Shown piece after piece: positions 17,947 through 27,888 of a stretch of 64,000 bases of DNA (position 1 is the stretch's first letter; each line of letters begins with the position of its first letter). Below the pieces are notes generated by a model. The model was given only the letters and a program-made list of their open reading frames with translations, had not been told where the DNA came from and made no database searches. Source of the DNA: Shewanella baltica (GTDB lineage: Bacteria; Pseudomonadota; Gammaproteobacteria; Enterobacterales; Shewanellaceae); assembly GCF_900456975.1 (NCBI RefSeq), contig NZ_UGYM01000002.1, positions 1,674,001-1,738,000 on the forward strand. The letters run 5' to 3'. Made by a program: the position numbers and the translations under genes.

Positions 17947-20778
17947 ATGCACCAAGGCATCATGAAAGCCTGGCTCGAATCATCTCACTTAAGTGGTGCA
18001 AATTCGACCTACGTAGAAGAGATGTATGAAGCCTATCAAGAAGACCCACTGTCAGTCGCTGATGATTGGCGTGCGGTATTTGATAATCTCCCTCCTGTGA
18101 ACGGTGCCTCTGTTGATGCGCCTGAAGCTGCTCACTCAAAAGTACGTGATTATTTTCGCAGTTTAGCGTTAGAAGGACGCCATAAGAGCTCTGCTCGTGT
18201 GACGGATCCTGAAATGGATGCTAAGCAAGTTAAAGTCCTGCAGTTAATTAACGCCCATCGTTTCCGTGGTCACCAAGGTGCTAACCTTGACCCGCTTGAA
18301 CTGTGGAAACGCGAACCCGTTGCTGATTTAGATCCTGCCTTCCACGGCCTGACTAAAGAAGACATGGATCGTGAGTTTAATACAGGTTCTTTTGCTCATG
18401 GTGGCGAAACCATGAAGCTCGCGGATTTGGTAAAAGCGCTGAAAGCCACCTACTGTGGTTCTATCGGTGCTGAATATATGCATATTACCGATACCGATGA
18501 GAAACGCTGGATCCAACAACGTCTCGAACCTTCCTTAGGTAAAGCTAACTACGATAAAAGTGTTAAGACACGCATTCTTGAAGGCTTAAACGCCGCAGAA
18601 GGCATTGAAAAATACTTAGGTGCTAAATTCCCTGGTGCGAAACGTTTCTCGTTAGAAGGCGGTGATGCGTTAGTGCCTATGATGCGCGAAATTATTTATC
18701 GTGCAGGTGAAGCGGGTACTAAAGAAATCGTTGTCGGTATGGCTCACCGTGGTCGTCTGAACGTGTTAGTGAACGTATTAGGTAAGCGTCCTGCTGAACT
18801 GTTTGACGAGTTCGCGGGTAAGCATGCTGATACCCACGGTTCTGGTGACGTTAAGTACCACCAAGGTTTCTCCTCTGATTTCGAAACGCCGGGCGGCAAT
18901 GTGCATTTAGCACTGGCTTTTAACCCATCGCACCTTGAAATCGTTAACCCTGTGGTGATTGGTTCTGTACGTGCCCGTCAAGACCGTCGTGGTTGTAAGG
19001 ATGGCTTACAAGTCATGCCTATTACTATTCACGGTGACTCTGCAATTGCGGGTCAAGGGATAGTACAAGAGACATTCAACATGTCTCAAACTCGCGGTTT
19101 TACCGTCGGCGGCAGCATTCGCATCGTAGTGAACAACCAAGTTGGTTTCACTACGTCTAACCATGCGGACACTCGTTCGACTGAATACTGTACTGACATC
19201 GCTAAGATGGTTCAGGCACCGATTTTCCACGTTAACTCTGATGATCCAGAAGCCGTTGCTTTTGTGTCGCAGTTAGCTGTTGATTATCGTAACGAGTTCA
19301 AACGTGATGTGGTGGTTGAATTAGTCTGTTATCGCCGTCATGGCCATAACGAAGCCGATGAGCCAAGTGCAACTCAGCCGCTGATGTATGCCAAGATCAA
19401 GAAACACCCAACGCCACGTAAGATTTATGCAGATAAGCTAATCGCTGAAAACGTGATGGCTGCTGATGATGTGACTGGTCTTATCAATAATTACCGTGAT
19501 GCATTAGATCAAGGTGATTGTGTGGTGAAAGAATGGCGCCCAATGACGCTGCATTCTGTTGACTGGACACCGTATATCGGTCGTGAGTGGGACGAAGCGT
19601 ATCAAGCCTCTATGTCGGCTGAGCGTTTACAAAGTCTTGCTGACAAAATGAGTTATGTGCCTGAAAGCCATCCATTGCAATCACGCGTAGCTAAGATTTA
19701 TAGCGACCGTTTAGCAATGGCGAAAGGCGAGAAGCCACTCGATTGGGGCTTTGCAGAAACATTGGCTTATGCTTCGATTCTGGAAGACAACAAGCGCGTA
19801 CGTATTACGGGTCAAGATTCAGGCCGTGGTACTTTCTTCCATCGTCATGCGGTATTGCACAATCAAAACGATGGCACGACTTACATGCCACTGCGCAACA
19901 TCGCCGATGAGCAAGGCCCAGTTGATATTACTGACTCTGTATTATCTGAAGCCTCAGTGCTGGCATTTGAGTATGGTTATGCGACAGCAGAACCCGGCGG
20001 CCTGACCATTTGGGAAGCGCAGTTTGGTGACTTTGCTAACTGTGCCCAAGTGGTTATCGACCAGTTCTTGTCATCGGGTGAGCAGAAGTGGGGCCGTTTA
20101 TGTGGTCTGACTATGCTGTTACCCCATGGTTATGAAGGTCAAGGCCCTGAGCATTCAAGCGCCCGTTTAGAGCGTTTCTTGCAAATGTGTGCAAACCACA
20201 ACATGCAAGTGTGTGTGCCTTCTACGCCGGCACAGGTTTACCATATGTTGCGCCGTCAAGTGGTGCGTCCTATGCGTCGACCACTCATCGTCATGTCGCC
20301 TAAATCATTGCTACGTCATCCATTAGCCGTTTCAAGCTTGGACGATTTAGCCTGTGGTAGTTTCCAAAACGTGATTGGTGAAATCGATACGTTGGAAGCG
20401 AGCAAGGTTGACAGAGTTGTCTTCTGTAGTGGCAAAGTGTACTTCGAGCTACTGGAAAAACGTCGTAGAGAAAATATCACTAACGTAGCGTTAATCCGTG
20501 TCGAACAGTTATATCCGTTCCCACATGATGAAATGATCGTTGCTTTGGCTGATTACCAACATGTTAAAGATTTTGTTTGGTGTCAGGAAGAGCCACAGAA
20601 CCAAGGTGCTTGGTACTCTAGTCAACACCATTTCTGGGCCGCGGTTCCTGCAGGTGCACAGTTAACTTATGCCGGTCGTGAAGCGTCAGCTGCGCCAGCA
20701 TGTGGTTACCCTGAGTTGCACGCACATCAGCAAGAATCTTTAGTGAACAGTGCCCTGAAACTTACAATCACACTGTAG
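17947..20778 (+). CDS. sucA: 2-oxoglutarate dehydrogenase E1 component
   Basis: A 943-residue thiamine-diphosphate enzyme that decarboxylates 2-oxoglutarate and passes the succinyl group to the lipoyl arm of SucB. The N-terminal E2-binding motif MKAWLESSHLSGANSTYVEE is present. ThDP/Mg regions GMAHRGRLNVLVNVLGK and IHGDSAIAGQG, and the transketolase-like C-terminal half (GPEHSSARLERFLQ), match the family. I choose the ATG at 17947, since AAAGGA lies six bases before it; an upstream TTG at 17932 overlaps that SD. The E3 subunit (lpd) is not in the window. Confidence 0.97.
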   Translation: MHQGIMKAWLESSHLSGANSTYVEEMYEAYQEDPLSVADDWRAVFDNLPPVNGASVDAPEAAHSKVRDYFRSLALEGRHKSSARVTDPEMDAKQVKVLQLINAHRFRGHQGANLDPLELWKREPVADLDPAFHGLTKEDMDREFNTGSFAHGGETMKLADLVKALKATYCGSIGAEYMHITDTDEKRWIQQRLEPSLGKANYDKSVKTRILEGLNAAEGIEKYLGAKFPGAKRFSLEGGDALVPMMREIIYRAGEAGTKEIVVGMAHRGRLNVLVNVLGKRPAELFDEFAGKHADTHGSGDVKYHQGFSSDFETPGGNVHLALAFNPSHLEIVNPVVIGSVRARQDRRGCKDGLQVMPITIHGDSAIAGQGIVQETFNMSQTRGFTVGGSIRIVVNNQVGFTTSNHADTRSTEYCTDIAKMVQAPIFHVNSDDPEAVAFVSQLAVDYRNEFKRDVVVELVCYRRHGHNEADEPSATQPLMYAKIKKHPTPRKIYADKLIAENVMAADDVTGLINNYRDALDQGDCVVKEWRPMTLHSVDWTPYIGREWDEAYQASMSAERLQSLADKMSYVPESHPLQSRVAKIYSDRLAMAKGEKPLDWGFAETLAYASILEDNKRVRITGQDSGRGTFFHRHAVLHNQNDGTTYMPLRNIADEQGPVDITDSVLSEASVLAFEYGYATAEPGGLTIWEAQFGDFANCAQVVIDQFLSSGEQKWGRLCGLTMLLPHGYEGQGPEHSSARLERFLQMCANHNMQVCVPSTPAQVYHMLRRQVVRPMRRPLIVMSPKSLLRHPLAVSSLDDLACGSFQNVIGEIDTLEASKVDRVVFCSGKVYFELLEKRRRENITNVALIRVEQLYPFPHDEMIVALADYQHVKDFVWCQEEPQNQGAWYSSQHHFWAAVPAGAQLTYAGREASAAPACGYPELHAHQQESLVNSALKLTITL

Positions 20779-20809
20779 TAATAGACATTTTATAAAAGGA
20801 TAGTTTTTC

Positions 20810-22000
20810 ATGAGTATCGAAATCAAGGTACCCGTACTACCAGAATCTGTTGCCGATGCCACGATTGCCACTTGGCATGTGAAAGTGGGCGAGCAAGTTT
20901 CTCGTGATCAAAACCTGGTTGATATTGAAACCGATAAAGTGGTTCTTGAAGTGGTTGCGCCAGAAGATGGCCACATTGGCGAGTTTTTGTTTGAAGAAGG
21001 CGCCACTGTTCTGGGTGAACAAGTGATCGCTAAATTCATCGCCGGTGCTGTATCGGGCAAAGAAGTCACTAAAGCGCAAGCTGAAGCGGCTACGCCTGTA
21101 GCTGAAACCAGCGATGAAAGCAGTGATGCGTTAAGCCCATCTGTACGCCGTTTACTGGCTGAGCACAATGTTGATGCCAGCAAAGTAAAAGGCACAGGTG
21201 TGGGTGGTCGTATTACTAAAGAAGACGTTGAAGCTTTTGTTAAGTCTGCGCCTAAAGCTGCGGCGCCAGCAGCACCTGCTGTAGCTCCGTTAGCGGCTGG
21301 CCGTAGCGAGAAGCGCGTGCCAATGACACGTCTGCGTAAGACAATCGCTAACCGCTTGTTAGAAGCGAAAAACTCTACCGCTATGCTCACGACGTTTAAC
21401 GAAGTGAACATGAAGCCAATCATGGATATCCGTAAGCAATACCAAGATATCTTTGAAAAGCGCCACGGTATCCGTTTAGGCTTTATGTCTTTCTACATCA
21501 AAGCCGTGACTGAAGCGCTGAAACGTTTCCCAGAAGTCAACGCGTCTATTGATGGCGATGATATCGTTTATCACAACTACTTCGACATCAGCATTGCAGT
21601 ATCAACGCCACGTGGTCTGGTAACACCAGTGTTACGTGACACTGATACCATGAACTTAGCTGAAATCGAAAAAGCAGTTCGTGACTTAGCCCTTAAAGGC
21701 CGTGACGGTAAGCTGACTGTGGCTGACATGACTGGCGGTAACTTCACTGTGACTAACGGTGGCGTTTTCGGTTCATTGATGTCTACACCGATTCTTAACC
21801 TGCCACAAAGCGCGATTTTAGGCATGCATGCCATTAAAGATCGCCCAATGGCAGTCAATGGTCAGGTTGCAATCCTGCCCATGATGTACCTGGCACTCTC
21901 ATATGACCATCGTATTGTTGATGGCCGTGAGTCTGTTGGTTTCTTGGTGGCGATTAAAGACTTCCTAGAAGACCCAACTCGTCTGCTGCTTGATCTATAA
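20810..22000 (+). CDS. sucB: 2-oxoglutarate dehydrogenase E2 component (dihydrolipoyl succinyltransferase)
   Basis: A 396-residue core enzyme transferring the succinyl group to CoA. Domains in order: one lipoyl domain (1-78) with the modified Lys43 in ETDKVVLE; an alanine/serine linker; the peripheral-subunit-binding domain (about 104-140, [27 protein letters not shown]); a proline/alanine linker; and the catalytic domain with [11 protein letters not shown], His367 and Asp371. GGA lies before the ATG, and the gene begins 31 bases after sucA. Confidence 0.97.
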   Translation: MSIEIKVPVLPESVADATIATWHVKVGEQVSRDQNLVDIETDKVVLEVVAPEDGHIGEFLFEEGATVLGEQVIAKFIAGAVSGKEVTKAQAEAATPVAETSDESSDALSPSVRRLLAEHNVDASKVKGTGVGGRITKEDVEAFVKSAPKAAAPAAPAVAPLAAGRSEKRVPMTRLRKTIANRLLEAKNSTAMLTTFNEVNMKPIMDIRKQYQDIFEKRHGIRLGFMSFYIKAVTEALKRFPEVNASIDGDDIVYHNYFDISIAVSTPRGLVTPVLRDTDTMNLAEIEKAVRDLALKGRDGKLTVADMTGGNFTVTNGGVFGSLMSTPILNLPQSAILGMHAIKDRPMAVNGQVAILPMMYLALSYDHRIVDGRESVGFLVAIKDFLEDPTRLLLDL

Positions 22001-22052
22001 GCCAACTCGCTAAGAGTTTGCGCTTAAAGAAATAGCCAGACATACCCTCGTG

Positions 22053-22072
22053 ACTGGCCCAAACGGGCCAGT
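22053..22072. repeat. Intercistronic hairpin between sucB and sucC
   Basis: ACTGGCCC and GGGCCAGT pair perfectly around AAAC, 34 bases before the sucC ATG. No T-run follows, so this is not a normal terminator; RNA processing or stabilisation is more likely. Confidence 0.6.
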
Positions 22073-22105
22073 TGGATTTGATTAGAAGTATACGGATAGA
22101 TCATC

Positions 22106-23272
22106 ATGAATTTGCATGAGTATCAGGCAAAATCCTTATTTGCCGAATATGGTTTACCAGTGTCAGAAGGTTTTGCATGTGATACAGCCCAAGAAGCTGT
22201 AGAAGCGGCAGGCCATATTGGCGGAAATTTATGGGTTGTTAAGTGTCAAGTACACGCTGGCGGCCGCGGTAAAGCGGGTGGCGTTAAAGTCACTGGCGAT
22301 AAAGAAGAAATCAGAGCCTTTGCCGAACACTGGTTAGGCAAAAATCTGGTGACTTATCAAACTGATGAGAAAGGTCAGCCAGTTGCTAAAATTTTAGTAG
22401 AAAGCTGCACCGACATCGCTAACGAACTGTACCTAGGTGCCGTTGTTGACCGCGCGACTCGTCGCGTAGTGTTCATGGCGTCGACTGAAGGTGGTGTTGA
22501 AATTGAGAAAGTGGCAGAAGAAACGCCAGAACTCATCCACACTGCAATCATCGATCCTTTGACTGGTCCACAAGGTTATCAAGCACGTGATCTTGGCTTC
22601 AAGTTAGGTTTAAACCCAACTCAAATGAAGCAGTTCACTAAGATTTTCATGGGTCTGGCGACTATGTTCGTCGATCATGATTTCGCATTGCTTGAAATCA
22701 ACCCACTGGTTATTACCACTGAAGGCAACCTACACTGCCTAGATGGTAAAATCGGTATCGACGGTAATGCACTTTACCGTCAACCAAAAATCAAGGGCAT
22801 GCACGATCCATCACAGGATGATGCCCGCGAAGCTCACGCTGCTAAGTTCGAACTGAACTACGTAGCGTTAGACGGTAACGTTGGCTGTATGGTGAACGGT
22901 GCAGGTCTGGCTATGGGGACTATGGATATCGTTAACTTGCACGGTGGCAAGCCAGCGAACTTCCTAGACGTAGGCGGCGGCGCGACTAAAGAACGTGTAG
23001 CAGAAGCATTCAAAATCATTCTGTCTGACAGCAATGTGAAAGCGGTTCTGGTTAACATTTTCGGCGGTATCGTACGTTGTGACATGATCGCAGAAGGTAT
23101 CATCGGCGCTGTTAAAGAAGTGGGCGTTAAAGTACCCGTTGTGGTTCGTTTAGAAGGTACTAACGCTGAACTTGGCCGTGAAGTATTAGCTAAATCAGGT
23201 CTTGATATCATTGCAGCTACCAGTCTGACTGATGCGGCTGAGCAAGTTGTTAAAGCTGCGGAGGGCAAATAA
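22106..23272 (+). CDS. sucC: Succinyl-CoA synthetase beta subunit (ADP-forming)
   Basis: A 388-residue ATP-grasp subunit that makes ATP (or GTP) from succinyl-CoA with SucD. The start [19 protein letters not shown] and the nucleotide-binding part [17 protein letters not shown] (about 45-61) are typical. [11 protein letters not shown] and IFGGIVRCD form the C-terminal region facing the alpha subunit. Length equals the E. coli protein. Its stop and the sucD start share a base (TAATG), so the subunits are coupled for equal output. Confidence 0.97.
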   Translation: MNLHEYQAKSLFAEYGLPVSEGFACDTAQEAVEAAGHIGGNLWVVKCQVHAGGRGKAGGVKVTGDKEEIRAFAEHWLGKNLVTYQTDEKGQPVAKILVESCTDIANELYLGAVVDRATRRVVFMASTEGGVEIEKVAEETPELIHTAIIDPLTGPQGYQARDLGFKLGLNPTQMKQFTKIFMGLATMFVDHDFALLEINPLVITTEGNLHCLDGKIGIDGNALYRQPKIKGMHDPSQDDAREAHAAKFELNYVALDGNVGCMVNGAGLAMGTMDIVNLHGGKPANFLDVGGGATKERVAEAFKIILSDSNVKAVLVNIFGGIVRCDMIAEGIIGAVKEVGVKVPVVVRLEGTNAELGREVLAKSGLDIIAATSLTDAAEQVVKAAEGK

Positions 23273-24144
23273 TGTCTGTCTTAATCAATAAAGATACCAA
23301 GGTAATTTGCCAAGGTTTCACTGGCGGTCAAGGTACATTCCACTCACAACAAGCTATCGATTACGGTACGCAAATGGTGGGCGGTGTGTCTCCTGGTAAA
23401 GGCGGTCAAACTCACTTAGGTCTGCCAGTGTTTAACACTGTGAAAGACGCTGTAGCTGCTACTGGCGCGACTGCTTCGGTGATCTATGTACCGGCTCCTT
23501 TCTGTAAAGATGCCATTCTTGAAGCTATCGACGGTGGCATTGAGCTTATCGTTTGTATCACTGAAGGCATTCCTACACTGGACATGCTGCAAGTTAAAGT
23601 GAAGCTTGAAGAAACTGGCGTTCGCATGATCGGCCCTAACTGCCCAGGTGTTATCACCCCAGGTGAATGTAAGATCGGCATCATGCCAGGTCACATCCAC
23701 TTAAAAGGCAAAGTGGGTATCGTTTCTCGTTCAGGTACTCTGACCTATGAAGCGGTTAAGCAAACGACTGATGAAGGTTTCGGCCAATCTACTTGCGTAG
23801 GTATTGGTGGTGACCCAATTCCAGGTACTAACTTCATCGACGTATTGGAAATGTTCCAAAACGATCCACAGACTGAAGCGATCGTGATGATCGGTGAAAT
23901 CGGTGGTAACGCTGAAGAAGATGCGGCTGCTTACATCAAAGCACACGTGACTAAGCCTGTTGTGTCTTACATTGCTGGTGTAACTGCACCTGCTGGTAAG
24001 CGTATGGGCCACGCTGGCGCGATTATCGCTGGCGGTAAAGGTACTGCAGAAGACAAATTTGCTGCATTAGAAGCAGCTGGCGTGACGACTGTCCGCTCGC
24101 TAGCTGATATCGGCAAAGCGCTGCGTATTCGTACAGGTTGGTAA
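23272..24144 (+). CDS. sucD: Succinyl-CoA synthetase alpha subunit
   Basis: A 290-residue subunit carrying the CoA site and the phosphohistidine. The CoA-binding Rossmann start ([20 protein letters not shown]) and the phosphorylated histidine in [13 protein letters not shown], near residue 246-247, are visible. [10 protein letters not shown] and [12 protein letters not shown] are conserved signatures. It is the last gene of the sdh-suc operon and ends at the terminator 24162-24186. Confidence 0.97.
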   Translation: MSVLINKDTKVICQGFTGGQGTFHSQQAIDYGTQMVGGVSPGKGGQTHLGLPVFNTVKDAVAATGATASVIYVPAPFCKDAILEAIDGGIELIVCITEGIPTLDMLQVKVKLEETGVRMIGPNCPGVITPGECKIGIMPGHIHLKGKVGIVSRSGTLTYEAVKQTTDEGFGQSTCVGIGGDPIPGTNFIDVLEMFQNDPQTEAIVMIGEIGGNAEEDAAAYIKAHVTKPVVSYIAGVTAPAGKRMGHAGAIIAGGKGTAEDKFAALEAAGVTTVRSLADIGKALRIRTGW

Positions 24145-24161
24145 GCTAACCTTACTATTAT

Positions 24162-24186
24162 AAAAGGCGCCTAAGGCGCCTTTTTT
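24162..24186 (+). terminator. Rho-independent terminator of the sdh-suc operon
   Basis: AAAAGGCGCC and GGCGCCTTTT pair around TAA, followed by further Ts, 17 bases after the sucD stop. Confidence 0.9.
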
Positions 24187-24568
24187 ATTGGCTGTAAAAT
24201 ACTAATCGGATTGTGATAGGTATAAGCTGCAAAACACAGTAAATGATAGGAATGGGATTGAGCTAACACCATGAAGACTAGATATTTTTTCTTCTACGGG
24301 TTAGATTGATGCTTCTCTGCTCGGCAGTCGCCTGCGCCATGGGCGAGCATAGCGTGAGTAGGACCATTAACCATGAGCCAAGTGCTTATGGCTTCAGTGC
24401 TGTTTCTGCAAAATATCTTTAATTCAAATTTATATCACACGGTTGCAGCCTTTCGCTGCGAGCGTATTTGTATTATGGGGCTTACCGCATTGGGGGAGGG
24501 TAAGCCACAGAGTCGATGTTAGCCACAGTAACGGCTTGAACATCACGTTTATTTACGAGGGAAAGACT
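24187..24568 (+). other. Non-coding region before rnk with two small hairpins
   Basis: About 380 bases without a convincing gene. GCAGC/GCTGC (24445-24459) and GGCTTACC/GGTAAGCC (24479-24506) can form two stem-loops shortly before the rnk start, so an RNA leader is possible. I see no clear -35/-10 pair. Confidence 0.35.
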
Positions 24569-24976
24569 GTGAAAACACCTAAAATCATTATTTCGGAAAT
24601 CGACTTAGAAAGACTAGAGCGATTATTAGAGTCACTGCCGGCAAATGCGTTTCCTGGCAAAGCGGCATTGGAGGCTGAATTAGACAGAGCCGATATCGTG
24701 CCTGCGTCGCAGATGCCAGCGAATGTGGTGACCATGAATTCGGAAGTGAAATTTAGCGTTTCATCCAGTAATGAGACCTTCTGTTTACGGTTAGTGTATC
24801 CAAAAGACGTAAACGGCGCGGGCACGATTTCAATTTTGGCGCCAGTGGGGAGTGCTCTATTAGGGCTGTCCCAAGGCGATGAGATTGAATGGCCAGGCCC
24901 TGGTGGTTCCATGGTAAAAGTGCGAATTGAAGAAATCCTGTATCAGCCTGAGCGCAGCGGTGACTTCCACCGTTAA
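24569..24976 (+). CDS. rnk: Nucleoside diphosphate kinase regulator, GreA/B-like RNA polymerase-binding protein
   Basis: A 135-residue protein matching E. coli Rnk: IIISEIDLERLERLLE at the N-terminal coiled coil, AELDRA, then the FKBP-like GreA/GreB C-terminal domain with VVTMNSEVKF, LVYP and APVGSALLGLSQGDEIEWPGPGG. Rnk binds RNA polymerase near the secondary channel but lacks the Gre acidic tip needed for transcript cleavage, and its coiled coil is short. The open frame extends upstream to 24443, but I start at GTG 24569, because GAGGGA lies six bases before it and homology begins there. Confidence 0.9.
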   Translation: MKTPKIIISEIDLERLERLLESLPANAFPGKAALEAELDRADIVPASQMPANVVTMNSEVKFSVSSSNETFCLRLVYPKDVNGAGTISILAPVGSALLGLSQGDEIEWPGPGGSMVKVRIEEILYQPERSGDFHR

Positions 24977-25084
24977 GCATCTACATTGGGCATACACTGG
25001 CGTAGTGTCGTTGACCTTACGCCAGTGATCACCATGCGAACGATTGGTTGATGCGTTAAGCGATCCATTTTTGAAGGAGTAAAA

Positions 25085-25582
25085 ATGATAACCCAAACTG
25101 AACGGTTAATTATTCGGCCATTTACCGAGCAAGATTGTGAAGCCCTGTATTTGATGAACAGTAATCCGGCGATGCTGAAATACATTCCCACTGCCGCTTT
25201 TACGTCTCGCGAGCAGGCGGTTGAGTTATTTCACCAGGTGATCCAAGGCGATTATCAGCAACATGGTTTTGGCCGTTGGGCGGTAGAACATAAAGCCGAC
25301 AAGCGTGTGATCGGATTTTGTGGCCCGAAATTTATCCCAGAATTTAATGAAGTCGAGTTAGGTTATCGTTATTTCCCTGAGTATTGGGGTACTGGGATTG
25401 GTACAGAGGCTGCATCCGCTGCATTAGCCGAATTTAAGCGCTTTGGGATTGAGCAGACGATTGCACTTATCTTAGAAGGGAATCTCGGCTCCGAAGGTGT
25501 GGCTAAGCGCGTCGGCATGCACTGGCGTGAGCAAAATGAGTTTATGGGGCATAAAGTGAATATCTACGCCAAGGTGTTATAG
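25085..25582 (+). CDS. GNAT-family acetyltransferase (RimJ/RimL type)
   Basis: A 165-residue single-domain N-acetyltransferase. The start TERLIIRPFTEQDCEALY is the signature of the RimJ/RimL-like subgroup, and EVELGYRYFPEYWGTGIGTEA carries the acetyl-CoA pyrophosphate loop (G-x-G-T-E). Substrate could be a protein N terminus, amino acid or antibiotic; the sequence does not say. AAGGAG precedes the ATG. It is a single gene ending in the bidirectional terminator shared with fur. Confidence 0.82.
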   Translation: MITQTERLIIRPFTEQDCEALYLMNSNPAMLKYIPTAAFTSREQAVELFHQVIQGDYQQHGFGRWAVEHKADKRVIGFCGPKFIPEFNEVELGYRYFPEYWGTGIGTEAASAALAEFKRFGIEQTIALILEGNLGSEGVAKRVGMHWREQNEFMGHKVNIYAKVL

Positions 25583-25608
25583 CGGTTTGCCTGTTCACAT
25601 CATCCAAT

Positions 25609-25635
25609 AAAAAACCAGCCTCAGGCTGGTTTTTT
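25609..25635. terminator. Bidirectional terminator between the GNAT gene and fur
   Basis: CCAGCC and GGCTGG pair around TCA, flanked by six As and six Ts. Confidence 0.88.
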
Positions 25636-25663
25636 GTGTCACGCTGATGAAAGCTGAAGTCGA

Positions 25664-26095
25664 CTAAGCGTCGTTATGCTCACAGGTATCATTGGTGCAA
25701 GTGCCATACAAATATAGGCTGTGATTAGTCAGCTTAATGTTGTGTTTCATGGCAATTTCATCTTGACGACGTTCAATCATATCGTCAGAAAATTCAATTA
25801 CTTTGCCACATGATAGGCAAACTAAGTGATCATGATGATGCTGAGTCGAGAGTTCGAAAACGGCTTTACCGCTTTCAAAATGGTGCCGACTGACAATACC
25901 TGCATCATCAAATTGGTTTAACACACGGTAGACGGTGGCTAGACCAATTTCTTCACCCAAATCGAGCAGCTTCTTGTACAAATCTTCTGCGCTGATATGT
26001 TGGTTTTCAGGCCCTTGCATCAGTTCTAGGATCTTGACTCGTGGCAGGGTAATTTTCAAACCCGCTTTTTTTAGCGCTTGATTTCCATCTGTCAT
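25664..26095 (-). CDS. fur: Ferric uptake regulator
   Basis: A 143-residue iron-responsive repressor. An N-terminal winged helix (1-83; EEIGLATVYRVLNQFDDAGIV is the recognition region) is followed by the dimerisation domain with metal ligands HHHDH (about 87-91) and CLSCGK, and a second cysteine pair CTNDTC near the C terminus that holds structural zinc. Fe2+-Fur represses iron-uptake genes. ATG at 26095. It converges with the GNAT gene and diverges from the sirtuin gene. Confidence 0.96.
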   Translation of the reverse strand: MTDGNQALKKAGLKITLPRVKILELMQGPENQHISAEDLYKKLLDLGEEIGLATVYRVLNQFDDAGIVSRHHFESGKAVFELSTQHHHDHLVCLSCGKVIEFSDDMIERRQDEIAMKHNIKLTNHSLYLYGTCTNDTCEHNDA

Positions 26096-26352
26096 TGCTA
26101 ATCTCTTGATTGCAGAACCAATAGGTTCATCCGTGGATAGTGTTTGCCATTATAGGGGCTCAGGTTGAAAACTTAAACCTTTGTTCTGGCTTTATGGGGC
26201 GATATGCAGATAAATTGTGTCAATAGGCGTTAAATCACAATATTTTACGGCAATTCAAGCATAGTTTTTGTATGGTTATACCAAGGAATAATATTCACGG
26301 CCGCCAAAGTCAGTGAGAATAATTCAAATAAATAAAATAATAAGGAATCGGC

Positions 26353-27084
26353 ATGTACCAGCAAATTGTGGTGTTAACCGGCGCAGGGATCTCTGCTGAG
26401 TCGGGATTACGCACCTTTCGCGATCAAGATGGTCTGTGGGAAGAGCATCATATTGAAGACGTGGCTACGCCAGAAGGGTATGAACGTGATGCTGAGCTTG
26501 TGGAACGTTTTTACAATAGTCGTTGGCAGCAATTGCACAGTGGCACAGTTGAGCCCAATGCGGCGCACCTTGCCTTGGCAAAGTTAGAGGCAGAATTTCA
26601 AGGCCAGTTATTGGTTGTGACCCAGAATATTGATGATTTGCATGAGCGTGCGGGTTCACGTCGATTGCTGCACATGCATGGCGAGCTATCCAAAGGGCGA
26701 TGCCCGCGCTCACGTCAGACCTTTATTCTGCGTGAGCCTTTTGGTGTCGATAATTGTTGTACCTGCTGTATTCCTGCCCAGCGTTTACGCCCCCATGTGG
26801 TGTGGTTTGGTGAAATGCCCTTAGGGATGGATCGTATCCACGATGCGCTGGATAACTGCGACTTGTTTATTGCCATTGGCACCTCTGGTACTGTTTATCC
26901 TGCCGCGGGCTTTGTGGATACCGCTAACCATCACGGCGCGCAAACAGTAGAAGTGAATATGATGGCACCCGATAGACACAGTCAGTTCCAGTATCATCTG
27001 ACGGGCAAAGCGGGGGAGTTAGTGCCTCAGTTGGTCGAGACTATTTTAGCGGGCCGAGTGATTGGCAGTGAGTCGAATGCATGA
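26353..27084 (+). CDS. cobB: NAD-dependent protein deacylase (sirtuin, class III type)
   Basis: A 243-residue Sir2 enzyme that removes acyl groups from lysine using NAD+, releasing nicotinamide and O-acyl-ADP-ribose. The NAD motif is GAGISAESGLRTFRD (10-23); TQNIDDLHERAG (90-101) and the catalytic His109 in HMHGE follow. Tyr54 and Arg57 (YNSR) match the Y-x-x-R pair that lets SIRT5-like enzymes accept succinyl/malonyl lysine. A cysteine-containing zinc module (GRC, then CCTCC) is present. The last bases overlap the next gene by 4 (ATGA), so a P-loop kinase is translated with it. Confidence 0.92.
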   Translation: MYQQIVVLTGAGISAESGLRTFRDQDGLWEEHHIEDVATPEGYERDAELVERFYNSRWQQLHSGTVEPNAAHLALAKLEAEFQGQLLVVTQNIDDLHERAGSRRLLHMHGELSKGRCPRSRQTFILREPFGVDNCCTCCIPAQRLRPHVVWFGEMPLGMDRIHDALDNCDLFIAIGTSGTVYPAAGFVDTANHHGAQTVEVNMMAPDRHSQFQYHLTGKAGELVPQLVETILAGRVIGSESNA

Positions 27085-27530
27085 GTAATAAAATCGCGAT
27101 AATTATGCGTGGTTTACCGGGCAGTGGTAAGTCACATTGGGTTGAAACTTATATTCTTTCCCTTCCTTTAGAAAAAGCCATCAGCGTGCGCCAACGCGGC
27201 GTATTTTCGACCGATAGCTTTTTCTATCACCAAGATGAATACCGCTTCGATGCCAAGAAGTTACCTGAGTACCATCAATGTAATTTGGCGGGGTTTATTC
27301 AGGCGCTGTCTTCAGGCGAGCCCGTGGTGATTTGCGATAACACTAATCTGTGCCGCTGGGAATACATGGCCTATGAAGCGGCGGCAAAAGCCTTAGGTTA
27401 TCAAGTCCGAACTATGCTGATAGGCGAACCGAGCAATCCTGCCCATCAGTTGGAATGCGCAAAACGTAATCGTCATGGCGTGCCTTTGGCGCAAATTCAA
27501 CGTATGGCAAAGGTATTTGAGGATTTTTAA
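27081..27530 (+). CDS. P-loop kinase, AAA_33 / polynucleotide-kinase-like
   Basis: A 149-residue P-loop protein. Walker A is GLPGSGKS (11-18); FSTDSFF follows the Walker-B-like position, and VVICDNTNLCRWEYMAYEAAAKALGY is the segment typical of AAA_33 proteins such as N4BP2-like and T4 polynucleotide kinase-like enzymes. The known members phosphorylate nucleic acid ends, nucleotides or small molecules; the substrate here is unknown. It overlaps cobB by 4 bases, so a shared function is likely but unproven. Zeta-toxin-like kinases share the fold, but no antitoxin is visible. Confidence 0.75.
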   Translation: MSNKIAIIMRGLPGSGKSHWVETYILSLPLEKAISVRQRGVFSTDSFFYHQDEYRFDAKKLPEYHQCNLAGFIQALSSGEPVVICDNTNLCRWEYMAYEAAAKALGYQVRTMLIGEPSNPAHQLECAKRNRHGVPLAQIQRMAKVFEDF

Positions 27531-27888
27531 AATAAGGCGCTTAGTCATCATGAGTACTGTGACGCTTTTGTCGCAGTAAATCTGATTAGGCCCTTTACTT
27601 TACCTATGGCCTGCGATGTTTTCGTACTGTCACTTTTCGTCCTGTAACAAGGCTGTTGTACGCTGTTTCAAACCATTGCTTTTGCATAATGTCACTCACC
27701 ATTTTCCTTCTCTCTTTGACCATGAGCCTTAAGCTTGATCCCAAAGACAGTTTATCCACTTAAGTCAGCGTATGATGGTCAATGTATAATGCGCGAGCTT
27801 ATGTGTGGCATTGATGAGTTAATGCTCGATTGTAGTTGGCATTATATTAATTATTGCGCGCAGGCTAAGTACATCAAAGGAAGGGGCC
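27531..27888 (+). other. Gap with a possible promoter for the following small membrane protein
   Basis: About 358 bases with no believable gene. TATAAT at 27785-27790 is a good -10, but the -35 region (about 27760-27767) is poor. Nothing else stands out. Confidence 0.3.

Noticed and set aside
26314..26328. Fur-box-like 7-1-7 sequence between fur and cobB
   Set aside because: Only about 10 of 14 positions match the consensus, and the second half is poor.
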